Shown here: positions 1 to 8,521 of the stretch, piece after piece | Numbering within the stretch: position 1 is the stretch's first letter | How the letters are laid out: every line of letters begins with the position of its first letter | From: Pseudomonas poae | GTDB lineage: Bacteria; Pseudomonadota; Gammaproteobacteria; Pseudomonadales; Pseudomonadaceae | Direction: 5' to 3' | Length of the DNA: 64,000 nucleotides | Assembly (NCBI GenBank): GCA_028869255.1 | Contig: CP110972.1 | Location: 1,059,001 to 1,123,000, forward strand | Notes under the pieces: generated by a model | What the model saw: the letters and a program-made list of their open reading frames with translations, nothing else | Told to the model about the DNA's origin: nothing | The model's database searches: none | Program-made: the position numbers and the translations under genes

Positions 1-1
1 C

Positions 2-121
2 GGTGGTTGCGGCCCTGGCAGCATGGAGCAGGGGCATAAGCCGGATGAGTTCATCAGCCTGGAGCAACTGGATGCTTGCGATCGGATGCTGGAAAGGGGG
101 CTGGCGTTTGTGAGCCAGTAA
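2..121 (+). CDS. argE: acetylornithine deacetylase (ArgE-type M20 peptidase), 3' end only
   Basis: Only the last 39 codons are in the window; the gene enters from the left edge and stops at TAA 119-121. The visible tail contains CGPGSMEQGHKPDEF, which matches the C-terminal block of ArgE/DapE-like M20 metallopeptidases, where GPG is followed by a Glu and the HKPDE segment of the active-site region. ArgE removes the acetyl group from N-acetylornithine in arginine synthesis. Pseudomonads mainly use the ArgJ cycle, so paralogues of this type may act on other acyl-amino acids. The call rests on a short tail and the exact substrate cannot be judged. Confidence 0.65.
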   Translation, partial: GGCGPGSMEQGHKPDEFISLEQLDACDRMLERGLAFVSQ

Positions 122-158
122 CCCCCCCAAGCCTCCCACATTGTGGCCTGTTGTTTTA

Positions 159-1399
159 TCAAGCTTTGGCCACACCGACCCGCCACTGCGCAGGCGGCAA
201 TATCCCGTTCACCAGGTAATTGCCCACGATCCGCGACTTGTAAACACGCGGGTTGTGGTTCGCCAGCGTGCGCGCATTGCGCCACAGCCGGTCCAGCGCT
301 TTGTTGCTCGCAGTGGCACTGGCCCCGAGGGCGTCGAACAAGGCGCTGGTCGCCGCCAGTGTTGCGTCCACCACCGGATTCACCGCCAGACACACCTCCA
401 GCTCCGCCAGCGCAACCTGCGGGTCGTCATCGTGCACCGGCTGATCATGGGCGATCACATAGTGCGCCGTGTGTTCCAGGCGTTGCGCCGCTTGCTGGGC
501 GATGGCCTGGGCGGCGTAGGCCTGGCTTGCGACCTCGCCGATGACTTGCAGCAATTGCACATCCTGGGCGGCGGTGTCGGCGTTGCCGGTGGTGAAGGTG
601 CGGGCGCGTCTGCTGAGTTCTTCGGCGCCACTCAAGGCGGCGCGGCGGGCGATGCCGGCGAGAGTGCTGAGGTGGTAGAGCTGGAAGAACGATTGCCCGT
701 GGCCAAAGCGCTGCTGGGTGGGGCGCGCATCGTCGTCCACCACCGGCGCGTTGTCGAAGATGCAGGTGCCGCTGGCGGTGAGGCGTTGGCCGAAGCCGTT
801 CCAGTCGTCAACGATTTGCACGCCGGGAGCCTTGAGGTCGACGACCACGGTGTAGACCGTGCCGTCTTCACCGGTGGCGATCGTATTGATCAGGTCGCTG
901 TAGAGCGCACCGGTGGTGTAGAACTTCCTGCCGCTGATGCGCAAGGCACCGGCGGCGTCGCGGTGCAGGCGGGTTTCGAAGGCACCGCGGGTCTGGTTGC
1001 CGACTTCGGTGCTGCCGGGGAAAGCAGGGCGCCCTGGCTGAGGCGGTCCAGCCAGGTGGCGCGCCAGTCGCGGTCCTTGGCGCTGAGCACGTCTTCGCAA
1101 AAGCCAAAATGCCCGCGCAGGGCCTGGGTGATGTTGGAGTCGGCGGCGGACAGTTCGGTGAGCAAGGTCAGCAATTCAACCAGGCTGGCGCCGTGGCCAC
1201 CGTAGCTTTGCGGCAGGCGCCAGCGCGGCAGTCCCAGGGCGTTCAGTTGCTGGATAACGCTCGCGAGGCTGGCGCGTGTCTGATCGTTGTCGGCCGCTTG
1301 CGCAAGGATTTGCGCAAAGAGCGGGCGAAACGGTGCAGCCAGTTGTTCGTAACGTGCGGAGGGGGCGCAGCCCCAGATATTCAAAACGGGAGTCGACAT
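159..1399 (-). pseudogene. acyl-CoA dehydrogenase / DszC-SfnB-like flavin monooxygenase, frameshifted
   Basis: The first part (MSTPVLNIWG..., from ATG 1399) reads through an acyl-CoA dehydrogenase N-terminal helical domain (LPQSYGGHGASL, HFGFCEDVL) and then loses frame near 1014-1020. The rest continues in another frame (TEVGNQTRGAF, SGRKFYTTGALYSDL, FGHGQSFFQLYHL) down to TGA 159-161. Adding one G to the GG run at the break (minus strand CCCCGGC) gives a continuous 413-residue protein, the normal length for this family. Members of the DszC/SfnB branch are FMNH2-dependent monooxygenases or dehydrogenases used to release sulfur from organosulfur compounds. The divergent neighbour is a sulfonate-type binding protein, which supports a role in sulfur scavenging. 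The single-base lesion could be a sequencing error. Confidence 0.75.
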
Positions 1400-1659
1400 G
1401 CAATGGACCTTGCAGAGAGTGGTTCAGGTGCTGGGGTCCAGTGGTCTGGTGACGCCACCCTAACTCAGCGGGCGCGCAGTTTTTAATACGAAAAATAGCT
1501 ATCGAGCTGCAACCAGGTTCTATCGATAGTGCACAACAGTATTAAACCCCGGGCTTTTATTGCGTTAGCTTCTAGGTGCGCCACGCTCAGGCGCACCTCA
1601 TCACCAGACTGCATGCCCACAGATGGTTGAGTCAGCCATTAACCGTGTGGATTCCTTTC

Positions 1660-2583
1660 ATGATCAATCGTCGAAACCTGCTCGCCCTGCTGGGCCTGGC
1701 CTCTCTCACGCTGCACGGCCCCACGGTATGGGCGGCAGAGCCCCTGACCCTGACCGTGGGCGACCAGTTTTTTTCTAATCGCATCGTGCTGGAGCTGTCG
1801 GGCGAGTTGAAGGACTTGCCCTACAAAATTGACTTCAAACGCTTCAACACGGGCTCCCCGGTGGCCTCGGCGGTGGCCAGCGGCGCGCTGGACGTGGGCA
1901 TTGTCGGCGACACGCCGGTGATCAGCCTGGCGGCCAATGGCGCGCCGGTGAAGGTGGTCGCCAGCACCCAGACCAGCCTGGATGGCGTGGGCATTGTGGC
2001 GCGCAAGGGCATTCATTCGGTGGCCGACCTCAAAGGCAAAACCGTCGCGATCTGGAACGGCTCGTGGAGCCAGCAACTGGCGTACAAGGCGCTGGATGAA
2101 GCCGGGGTGCCGCGCAACAGCGTCAACTTCAAATTCCTGCTGCCGGCGGAGGCAAGCCTGGCGCTGACCCAGGGCGACATCGACGCGTTCGGCACTTGGG
2201 AACCTTACGTGTCGCTGCAGGAGAAAGAGGGCAGCACCCTGATCCGCAACGCCAAGGGCCTGATGAGCGCACCGACCTATATCGTCGCGTATGAACCGGC
2301 CCTGGCGCAGAAAAGCGCGATCATCAAAGACTTCATCGCACGCCTCACCCGCGCCCGGGTGTGGAGCAACACGCACGTTGATGAGTATGCCGAGGCATGG
2401 TCCAAGGCCAACCAGTCCGCCCCGGAAATCGCCAAGGTGTGGTTCAAGCGCGATGCGATCAAGGTGCTGCCGATCTCGCCGACGATTGTCAGCGAAGCGC
2501 AGGCCACGGCGGATTTTCTGGTGGATGCGCAGATGCTCAAACAGCGGTATGACGTGACGCCGTTATTTGATCGGGCGCTTTAA
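1660..2583 (+). CDS. SsuA/NrtA-type ABC transporter substrate-binding protein
   Basis: This is a periplasmic binding protein of 307 residues. ATG 1660 was chosen because it opens directly into a signal peptide (MINRRNLLALLGLASLTLHG, cleavage likely after WAA); an upstream in-frame start at 1576 would add 28 residues with no signal character. The family marks are LTVGDQFF near the mature N-terminus, ASGALDVGIVGDTP, SVADLKGKTVAIWNGS and LTQGDIDAFGTWEPY, the fold used by sulfonate, taurine and nitrate binding proteins. It faces the broken DszC/SfnB-like gene across about 260 bp. No permease or ATPase gene follows, so it is an orphan receptor that would have to work with components encoded elsewhere. 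An aliphatic sulfonate or similar organosulfur ligand is inferred from family and neighbour only. Confidence 0.8.
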   Translation: MINRRNLLALLGLASLTLHGPTVWAAEPLTLTVGDQFFSNRIVLELSGELKDLPYKIDFKRFNTGSPVASAVASGALDVGIVGDTPVISLAANGAPVKVVASTQTSLDGVGIVARKGIHSVADLKGKTVAIWNGSWSQQLAYKALDEAGVPRNSVNFKFLLPAEASLALTQGDIDAFGTWEPYVSLQEKEGSTLIRNAKGLMSAPTYIVAYEPALAQKSAIIKDFIARLTRARVWSNTHVDEYAEAWSKANQSAPEIAKVWFKRDAIKVLPISPTIVSEAQATADFLVDAQMLKQRYDVTPLFDRAL

Positions 2584-2722
2584 ACGCCGGGGAAACAAGC
2601 ACTCATAGTATTGATCGGCTGATGGTGCGGGGGCTGGGCTAGGGTTTTTTATTCCGGTTGTCATCGGAACTAAAAAATCACTAGCATCGGCAAGGAGTAG
2701 CCAGTAGGCTACATGTGAATCT

Positions 2723-3025
2723 GTGACCAACTTGATCGGCAGGACGCCAGAGTTTGATACATGGCTCGATGGTATGAGGGATGTTTGGGGAAAAACGGCA
2801 ATTCTGACGCGCCTGGACCGCGCCGAGGACAACAATTTTGGCGATTGCGAGCCCGTTGGCCACGGTCTGAGTGAAATGCGTGTGTTTGTCGGGCCCGGCT
2901 ACAGGATTTACTTTGTACGCACGGGTATCACCGCTTACCTGATGCTGTGGGGCAGTGATAAAGCCGACCAGAATAGAGGAATCAAGCGGGCAAAAGAGAT
3001 CCTCGATGCCCTGAGAGGTCAATGA
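2723..3025 (+). CDS. RelE/HigB-family toxin (phage Gp49-like addiction module killer)
   Basis: This 100-residue protein begins at GTG 2723; a TAG 18 nt upstream in the same frame rules out a longer form. The segments TPEFDTWLDGMRD, ILTRLDRAEDNNFGD, GLSEMRVFVGPGYRIYF and KADQNRGIKRAKEIL follow the pattern of RelE-superfamily Gp49-like toxins, which cleave mRNA, usually on the ribosome. The conserved Arg/Tyr pair in the RVFVGPGYRIYF strand fits the family. It ends one base before the antitoxin gene (TGA-A-ATG), the toxin-first order usual for HigBA/HI1419-HI1420 modules. Whether it is toxic is not shown by sequence. Confidence 0.85.
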   Translation: MTNLIGRTPEFDTWLDGMRDVWGKTAILTRLDRAEDNNFGDCEPVGHGLSEMRVFVGPGYRIYFVRTGITAYLMLWGSDKADQNRGIKRAKEILDALRGQ

Positions 3026-3026
3026 A

Positions 3027-3380
3027 ATGAGCGAATCGAAATTCAAACCCGAGGACATGCCGATCCTCGACCTTGATACATCCGGCACCAGTGTCTATGA
3101 GGCTTCGCGCTTCCTCGACAGCCCGGAAACCATCAGTGCCTACCTTGCGCAAAGCATGAAATCGCAAGACCCGCAGATCCTCATGAAAGCGCTTGCCGAG
3201 GTCGCCAAGGCGCAGGGCGTTAACAAGGTGGCTGAGGCGGCGGGGGTGAACCGGGAGAGTCTGTATAAAACCCTGAAGGGCGGTTCAAAAACGCGCTATG
3301 AGACGATCCAGAAGCTGATGCTGGCGTTGGGCGTGGAGTTGACTGTGCAGCCCATCAAGCAGACACACTCTGCGAAATAA
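3027..3380 (+). CDS. HigA/HI1420-family antitoxin
   Basis: This 117-residue protein partners the toxin gene directly upstream, with one base between them, so the two are almost certainly co-transcribed and translationally coupled. The N-terminal part (KPEDMPILDLDTSGT, SRFLDSPETISAYL) is the region that wraps the toxin in related modules. The C-terminal half contains an XRE-like helix-turn-helix (VNKVAEAAGVNRESLYKTLKG) followed by KLMLALGVELTV. Antitoxins of this group neutralise the toxin and repress their own operon. The promoter should lie in 2584-2722. This is a type II pair of chromosomal accessory character. Confidence 0.87.
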   Translation: MSESKFKPEDMPILDLDTSGTSVYEASRFLDSPETISAYLAQSMKSQDPQILMKALAEVAKAQGVNKVAEAAGVNRESLYKTLKGGSKTRYETIQKLMLALGVELTVQPIKQTHSAK

Positions 3381-3390
3381 CGCAGATCAA

Positions 3391-3420
3391 ATGTGGGCGC
3401 CGGCTTGCCAGCTCCCACAT
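3391..3420. repeat. REP-like hairpin
   Basis: A 30-base element with arms ATGTGGG and CCCACAT and the core GGCTTGCC typical of fluorescent Pseudomonas REP sequences. It sits between the convergent antitoxin and gudD genes and may serve both as a transcript end. Confidence 0.7.
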
Positions 3421-3442
3421 TATCTTGCGTCGTCTTGAGGTC

Positions 3443-4768
3443 TCAACGCACCAGGCAAGGTTGCTTGTTGTTGAAGCTCCAGCCGGGAATCAAAAACTGC
3501 ATCGCCACGCTGTCATCCCGTGCACCAAGGCCCATGCCTTTGTACACCTCATGGGCCTTGGCCACCGCGTCCATGTCGATCTCCACCCCCAAGCCAGGCT
3601 TGGCCGGGACCTTGACGTAACCGCCTTCGATCTTCAGGGGTTCCTTGGTCAGGCGCTGGCCGTCCTGCCAGATCCAGTGGGTGTCGATGGCGGTGATGTC
3701 GCCCGGTGCGGCGGCGGCTACTTGGGTGAACATCGCCAGGGAAATATCGAAGTGGTTGTTGGAGTGCGAGCCCCAGGTCAGGCCCCAGTCGTTGCACATC
3801 TGCGCGACGCGTACCGAGCCTTGCATCGTCCAGAAGTGCGGGTCGGCCAGCGGGATATCCACCGATTGCAATTGGATCGCGTGGCCCATTTCGCGCCAGT
3901 CGGTGGCGATCATGTTGGTGGCGGTTTTCAGGCCCGTGGCACGGCGAAATTCAGCCATGACTTCGCGGCCCGAGTAGCCGTTTTCCGCGCCGCAGGGGTC
4001 TTCGGCGTAGGCCAGCACGTGGTGCTGGTCGCGGCACAGGCGGATGGCTTCTTTCAGCGACCAGGCGCCGTTCGGGTCAAGGGTGATGCGCGCATCCGGG
4101 AAACGTTCGGCCAGCGCGGTGACGGCTTCGATTTCCGCATCACCATTCAATACACCGCCCTTGAGCTTGAAGTCGTTGAAGCCGTACCTGGCCTTGGCGG
4201 CTTCGGCCAGGCGTACCACGGCCTCGCTGGTCAGGGCTGTTTCATGGCGCAGGCGGAACCAGTCGTCATCAGCGTCGGCCTCGTTGCGGTAGGCCAGGTT
4301 GGTGGCCGTGCGGTCGCCGACGTAAAACAGGTAACCCAGCATTTTGACCGCGTCGCGTTGCTGCCCTTCGCCGAGCAAGGCGGCCACCGGCACTTCAAGG
4401 AACTGGCCCAGCAGGTCGAGCAGCGCGGCTTCCATGGCGGTGACGGCGTGGATGGTGATGCGCAGGTCAAAGGTTTGCAGGCCACGGCCGGCGGCGTCTC
4501 TTGAGGCAAAGGTGCTGCGCATCTGGTTGAGGATGCGCTGGTACTGTCCGATCGGTTGGCCGATCACCAGGCTGCGGGCGTCTTCCAGGGTTTCGCGGAT
4601 GCGTTCGCCACCAGGCACTTCGCCTACGCCGGTGTGGCCGCTGCTGTCTTTGAGTATCACGATATTGCGCGTGAAGTAGGGGCCGTGCGCGCCGCTGAGG
4701 TTGAGCAGCATGCTGTCGTGGCCGGCGACGGGGATGACCTGGAAGTGGGTGACTACTGGGGTATTCAT
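3443..4768 (-). CDS. gudD: glucarate dehydratase
   Basis: This enolase-superfamily dehydratase of 441 residues converts D-glucarate (and often L-idarate) to 5-keto-4-deoxyglucarate. ATG 4768 is preceded by CAGGAAATTGCC, a good ribosome site, and gives the usual family length; the longer frame to 4828 overlaps gudP and lacks homology. The catalytic features of the glucarate dehydratase subgroup are visible: the KLKGG Lys-x-Lys motif, metal ligands in LDPNGAW and EDPCG, the ATNMIATDW strand, the His in GSHSNNHFD and the Asp in IDTHWIW. It lies 19 bp after gudP in one transcription unit and is read away from a divergent FadR-type regulator. Induction by glucarate is inferred from this arrangement. 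Confidence 0.95.
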   Translation of the reverse strand: MNTPVVTHFQVIPVAGHDSMLLNLSGAHGPYFTRNIVILKDSSGHTGVGEVPGGERIRETLEDARSLVIGQPIGQYQRILNQMRSTFASRDAAGRGLQTFDLRITIHAVTAMEAALLDLLGQFLEVPVAALLGEGQQRDAVKMLGYLFYVGDRTATNLAYRNEADADDDWFRLRHETALTSEAVVRLAEAAKARYGFNDFKLKGGVLNGDAEIEAVTALAERFPDARITLDPNGAWSLKEAIRLCRDQHHVLAYAEDPCGAENGYSGREVMAEFRRATGLKTATNMIATDWREMGHAIQLQSVDIPLADPHFWTMQGSVRVAQMCNDWGLTWGSHSNNHFDISLAMFTQVAAAAPGDITAIDTHWIWQDGQRLTKEPLKIEGGYVKVPAKPGLGVEIDMDAVAKAHEVYKGMGLGARDDSVAMQFLIPGWSFNNKQPCLVR

Positions 4769-4787
4769 GGCAATTTCCTGAATGGGC

Positions 4788-6149
4788 TTAAAGAGGTTTG
4801 CTGATGGCGGCGCCCGTGGGCGCTGCATCTGGCGAGCTCAACACGGCCGAAGGCGAGGTCTTGGCGAAGAACACCAAAATCGCCGCGAGTACCGACGTGC
4901 CGGCCAGGCCATAGAGGCCGCCCTGGATCGATCCGGTGGTCTGTTCCAGGAAGCCGAACGTGGTCGGCGCGACGAAGCCGCCTAGGTTGCCGATGGAGTT
5001 GATCAGCGCGATCACGGCAGCGGCGATGCGCACATCCAGATAGCCCTGGGGGATCGGCCAGAACAGTGAAGACGCCGACTTGAAACCAATGGCCGCAAAG
5101 CAGATCGCCACAAAGGCAAAGATCGGCCCGCCGGTGGTGGACATGAACATGCCGGCGGCGGCGATCAACAGTGCGGCCGCGACCCACGCCTGTTGGAACT
5201 TGAATTTGCCCGACAGCGCCGCGAAGGTGTACATGGCGATGATCGAGATCAGCCACGGGATCGAGTTGAAGAAGCCGACCTGTACGTCGCTCAGTTCGCC
5301 CATTTTCTTGATGATGCTCGGCAGCCAGAAGGTCGCCGCGTAAATCGTCAGTTGAATGCAGAAGTACAAGGCGCAGAACAGCAGGATCTGACGGTCCTTG
5401 AGCAACTTGCCGATAGTCGGTTTGACCGTGGTCAGCGCTTCACGCTCGCGCTGTTCCTGGTCGATGGCGCCCACCAGTGCGTCCTGTTCTTCGCGGGTCA
5501 TCCATTTGGCGTCGTGGGGTTTGGAGTCCAGCCAGAACCACACAAAGAACCCCAGCACCACCGAGGCCAGGCCTTCGATGGCGAACATCCACTGCCAGCC
5601 ATGGAAGCCGAACCCTTCGATCTGCAACAGCGCCCCCGACAGCGGGCCGGAGATCAATGACGCAATCGCCGAGCCACTAAGGAAGATGGCGATGGCTTTG
5701 CCGCGCTCAACGCCGGGCAGCCAGCGCGTGAAGTAGTAGATCACCCCCGGGAAAAAGCCGGCTTCGGCCACGCCCAGCAGAAAGCGCAGGATGTAGAAGT
5801 GGGTTTCGTTCTGGATGAACGCCATCAGCGTCGCGACGATGCCCCAGGTGAACATGATGCGGGTCAGCCAGATACGCGCGCCGACCTTTTGCAGCAGCAT
5901 GTTGGAGGGCACTTCGAAGAGGGCGTAGCCGATGAAGAACAACCCGGCGCCGAACCCGTAGGCGGCGGCGCCGATGCCCAGGTCGTGCTCCATGTGCGTG
6001 CGCACAAAGCCGATATTGACCCGGTCGATGTAGTTGAGGATGAACATGATCACGAACAGTGGGAGCACGTGGCCCTTCACTTTCCTCACAGCGCGCGCGA
6101 GGACCGAATCACTTTCTGGTGCGGCAGATGCATGGCTTGAATTGTTCAC
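4788..6149 (-). CDS. gudP: D-glucarate/galactarate MFS permease
   Basis: A 453-residue major facilitator protein of the anion:cation symporter family. GTG 6147-6149 follows AGGGGGAG at about 10 nt, supporting this start. The N-terminus has the family signature [19 protein letters not shown], then about 12 hydrophobic segments including [20 protein letters not shown], the motif typical of hexuronate/glucarate transporters, and [15 protein letters not shown]. It is transcribed before gudD with a 19-bp gap, so uptake and the first catabolic step are encoded together. The substrate assignment comes from the link to gudD; galactarate may also be carried. Confidence 0.9.
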   Translation of the reverse strand: MNNSSHASAAPESDSVLARAVRKVKGHVLPLFVIMFILNYIDRVNIGFVRTHMEHDLGIGAAAYGFGAGLFFIGYALFEVPSNMLLQKVGARIWLTRIMFTWGIVATLMAFIQNETHFYILRFLLGVAEAGFFPGVIYYFTRWLPGVERGKAIAIFLSGSAIASLISGPLSGALLQIEGFGFHGWQWMFAIEGLASVVLGFFVWFWLDSKPHDAKWMTREEQDALVGAIDQEQREREALTTVKPTIGKLLKDRQILLFCALYFCIQLTIYAATFWLPSIIKKMGELSDVQVGFFNSIPWLISIIAMYTFAALSGKFKFQQAWVAAALLIAAAGMFMSTTGGPIFAFVAICFAAIGFKSASSLFWPIPQGYLDVRIAAAVIALINSIGNLGGFVAPTTFGFLEQTTGSIQGGLYGLAGTSVLAAILVFFAKTSPSAVLSSPDAAPTGAAISKPL

Positions 6150-6207
6150 AATTCAAAACTCCCCCTGATTATTTTTATGCGGGTTTGCGTGTTTTGTTGA
6201 TAGACAT

Positions 6208-6417
6208 CATACAAGTAGTTTTTTGGATTTCGCAATCTGTTGCGTGATGTTTTTATGCTTATAAGGCTGGCGCTTGATCCGTCTTAATGGTTATTTGCCC
6301 AGCAAATACGGGTTTAGTGCCGGATTTTTGGACGGTGTTGAAGCGCGCAGAGGTTTTCAGGCGCTAAGCAGGAAGATACTGGCAAGGTGCTTCGATAAGG
6401 TTGGTTGTCATACAAGT
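6208..6417. promoter_or_regulatory. candidate operators in gudP/gntR divergent promoter region
   Basis: The 349-bp gap between gudP (start 6149) and the regulator gene (start 6499) holds two copies of the 9-mer CATACAAGT at 6208-6216 and 6409-6417. The second is part of the near-palindrome TTGTCATACAA (6405-6415), which fits the small TNGTN..ACNA operators bound by FadR-type GntR repressors. A further palindrome, ATTTGC-CCA-GCAAAT, lies at 6293-6307. I infer that these are control sites for the glucarate operon. No gene is seen in this gap. Confidence 0.45.
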
Positions 6418-6498
6418 TGGGCTTTTTATAAATCCAGGCAGCGCCAGGCGGGGCGCGGTGTTAATCTCCCTCCAGCCCTGCTCCATGGACCCTAAGCG

Positions 6499-7208
6499 AT
6501 GCCTATTGAAAACGGACCTGTTGTCCGTAGACGCTCCAATAACCTGGCCCAAGGCGTGGTCGACGCGCTGACCCAGCGCATCCTGCTCGGGCAACTCAAG
6601 CCCGGCGAAAAACTGCCGTCGGAATCCACCATCGTGCTTGAGCACGGCGTGAGCCGCACGGTGGTGCGCGAGGCCATCTCCAAGTTGCAGGCTTCGGGGC
6701 TGGTGGAGACGCGTCACGGCATCGGCACCTTTGTGCTGGAGCAACATGCCCAGCCAGGCTTACGCTTGCATGTGGACACGGTCGCCAGTGTGCGCAATAT
6801 GCTCGAGCTGCGCCTGGGCCTGGAGGTGCAAGCGGTGGCCCTGGCCGCGTTGCGCAGGAGCGAGGAGCAACTGGCGCGCATGCGCCAGGCGCTGGACGAT
6901 TACCAGGCCTCGCTGGCCAACAACGACAGTTGCGTGGAAGAGGACAAGCGTTTTCACCAGTTGATCGCCGAGGCCACCGGCAATACGTTCTTTAGCGAAA
7001 TCATGCTGCACCTGGGCAATGCGATGATCCCGCGCACCCAGGTCAAAGGCGCCGAGCGTGGGGGGCCGACTTTGCCAAGTTGGGGCAACTGGCGAACCTG
7101 GAGCATGAGGCGATTTTCAACGCGATCAAACGCCAGGACCCGGACGCCGCCCGCGCCGCCATGGTCCTGCACTTGACCAACAGCCGCGATCGTTTTTCGG
7201 GCGCGTAG
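6499..7208 (+). pseudogene. FadR-type GntR regulator of glucarate genes, 3' frameshift
   Basis: The N-terminal winged helix is intact (QRILLGQLKPGEKLPSES, GVSRTVVREAISKLQASG, TRHGIGTFVL), followed by the all-helical FCD effector domain (ELRLGLEVQAVALAALRR, FHQLIAEATGN, FFSEIMLHL). After a six-G run at 7060-7065 the frame is lost and the protein ends in a low-complexity tail. In the +1 frame the expected end appears (ADFAKLGQLANLEHEAIF, DPDAARAAMVLHLTNS) up to TAG 7206-7208. One more G restores a 236-residue FadR-family protein. Its position, divergent from gudP-gudD, makes it the likely glucarate/galactarate repressor. As written, the last about 50 residues of the ligand domain are scrambled; a homopolymer read error is the simplest explanation. 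Confidence 0.8.
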
Positions 7209-7232
7209 CTGGGTGATAGTAAGGAACTGCAG

Positions 7233-7928
7233 TTGAACGAAAACACTTTATCCGCACGCCTGGAGCGTGTGGCGGCCAATGTGCCCCGTGGCGCACGCCT
7301 GGCCGACATCGGCTCGGACCACGGCTACCTGCCGGTGGCATTGATGCGCCGTGGCGTGATTACGGCGGCGGTGGCCGGGGAGGTGGCGACCACGCCCTTT
7401 CACGCGGCCGAACGCACCGTGCGTGAGAATGGCCTGGAGCAACACATCAGCGTGCGCCTGGCCAATGGCTTGGCGGCGATCAACCCGGCAGACCAGGTGA
7501 CCGCGATCAGCCTCTGCGGCATGGGCGGGGAGACCATCCGCGACATCCTGGAAAGCGGCAAGGCGCTCCTCGGCGGCGAAGAGCGCCTGATCCTGCAACC
7601 CAACGGCGGCGAGCAACCGCTGCGCCAATGGCTGATGGACAACGGCTACCGGATCCTGCGCGAAGAGTTGCTGCAGGAAAACCGTTTCTATTACGAAATC
7701 ATCGTTGCCGAACGCGCCGAGCCGGTGGCCTACAGCGTCGAACAATTATATTTCGGGCCCCTGCAAATGCAGGCGCGCAGCCCGGTGTTCCTGGCCAAGT
7801 GGCAACGCATGCTGCGTCAGAAGCACAAAACCCTGGCCAGCCTGGAACACGCACGGCTGGCGGTGCCCGAGCACAAGATGCAGGAAATCGCCCAGCAGGC
7901 CCGGTGGATTACCGCGCTGCTGGCTTGA
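7233..7928 (+). CDS. TrmK-like SAM-dependent tRNA (adenine-N1) methyltransferase
   Basis: This 231-residue protein starts at TTG 7233 after AAGGAACTGCAG, a strong ribosome site. The Rossmann SAM-binding start is seen in RLADIGSDHGYLPVAL, followed by the family block ISLCGMGGETIRDILE and the catalytic-loop segment LILQPNGGEQPLRQWL, all typical of the TrmK/YqfN family. TrmK methylates N1 of adenine 22 in Ser/Leu-type tRNAs of Gram-positive bacteria; in pseudomonads the exact target is less certain. The C-terminal coiled-coil tail (KWQRMLRQKHKTLASLEHAR) is also usual. It is read with the next gene, 38 bp away. Confidence 0.85.
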   Translation: MNENTLSARLERVAANVPRGARLADIGSDHGYLPVALMRRGVITAAVAGEVATTPFHAAERTVRENGLEQHISVRLANGLAAINPADQVTAISLCGMGGETIRDILESGKALLGGEERLILQPNGGEQPLRQWLMDNGYRILREELLQENRFYYEIIVAERAEPVAYSVEQLYFGPLQMQARSPVFLAKWQRMLRQKHKTLASLEHARLAVPEHKMQEIAQQARWITALLA

Positions 7929-7966
7929 TAGCACTTCATTCAATCAGTGATGACCAAGGAAACCCC

Positions 7967-8257
7967 ATGGCAGACGCCACCGATCAATCCTTCTATGACC
8001 GCGCAGACGCGCATATCGAGCTGTCGAACGAGCAGCTCAAGGCTCACGAAAACCTCGGCGAGGTCAGCGCCTCCATGATGTTCGGCACCACCCGATTCAA
8101 TGCTTGGGCCAGTGCGCGCAACTTCAAGTCCGGCGCGGAAATGGCCGCAGCGCGGGAGGCGATGCTGACATATTTCTGTGACCAGTACCGGATGATGCTT
8201 GAGGATAATCTGGATGATCACATCAATAATTTCAGTCAGTACATGTTGGCCAAATAG
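7967..8257 (+). CDS. DUF3144 family protein
   Basis: A 96-residue protein from ATG 7967 behind CCAAGGAAACCCC. The pattern SFYDRADAHIELSNEQL, VSASMMFGTTRFNAW and MLTYFCDQYRMMLEDNLDDHI is that of the DUF3144 family, small soluble proteins widespread in gamma-proteobacteria with no established function. The C-terminal helices are acidic and amphipathic. It may share a transcript with the TrmK-like gene. From 8258 to 8521 no gene is supported before the chemoreceptor. Confidence 0.85.
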   Translation: MADATDQSFYDRADAHIELSNEQLKAHENLGEVSASMMFGTTRFNAWASARNFKSGAEMAAAREAMLTYFCDQYRMMLEDNLDDHINNFSQYMLAK

Positions 8258-8521
8258 GCTGGCGGCAGAGCTTTTTTTGTCACTGCCCCGAACGCCTGCG
8301 TCAACGGTTACAGATGTGGCCTCGATGCTGAGTGCTTTTGCCCCATTTTCGCGCACGCCACGCCCACCATGGGTCGCCGCGCCGCCTATTTCGGGGCGCG
8401 TTGCCAACGGCCCGTATCTTGCTAGAGCCTTCCCAATCAATGACATGGCACTTTGCCGTTAGTCGTTTCAAGGTTTCGCCCACCGCTGCACTGGGGTGGG
8501 TAGTTTTGGGGAGTCGTCTAC

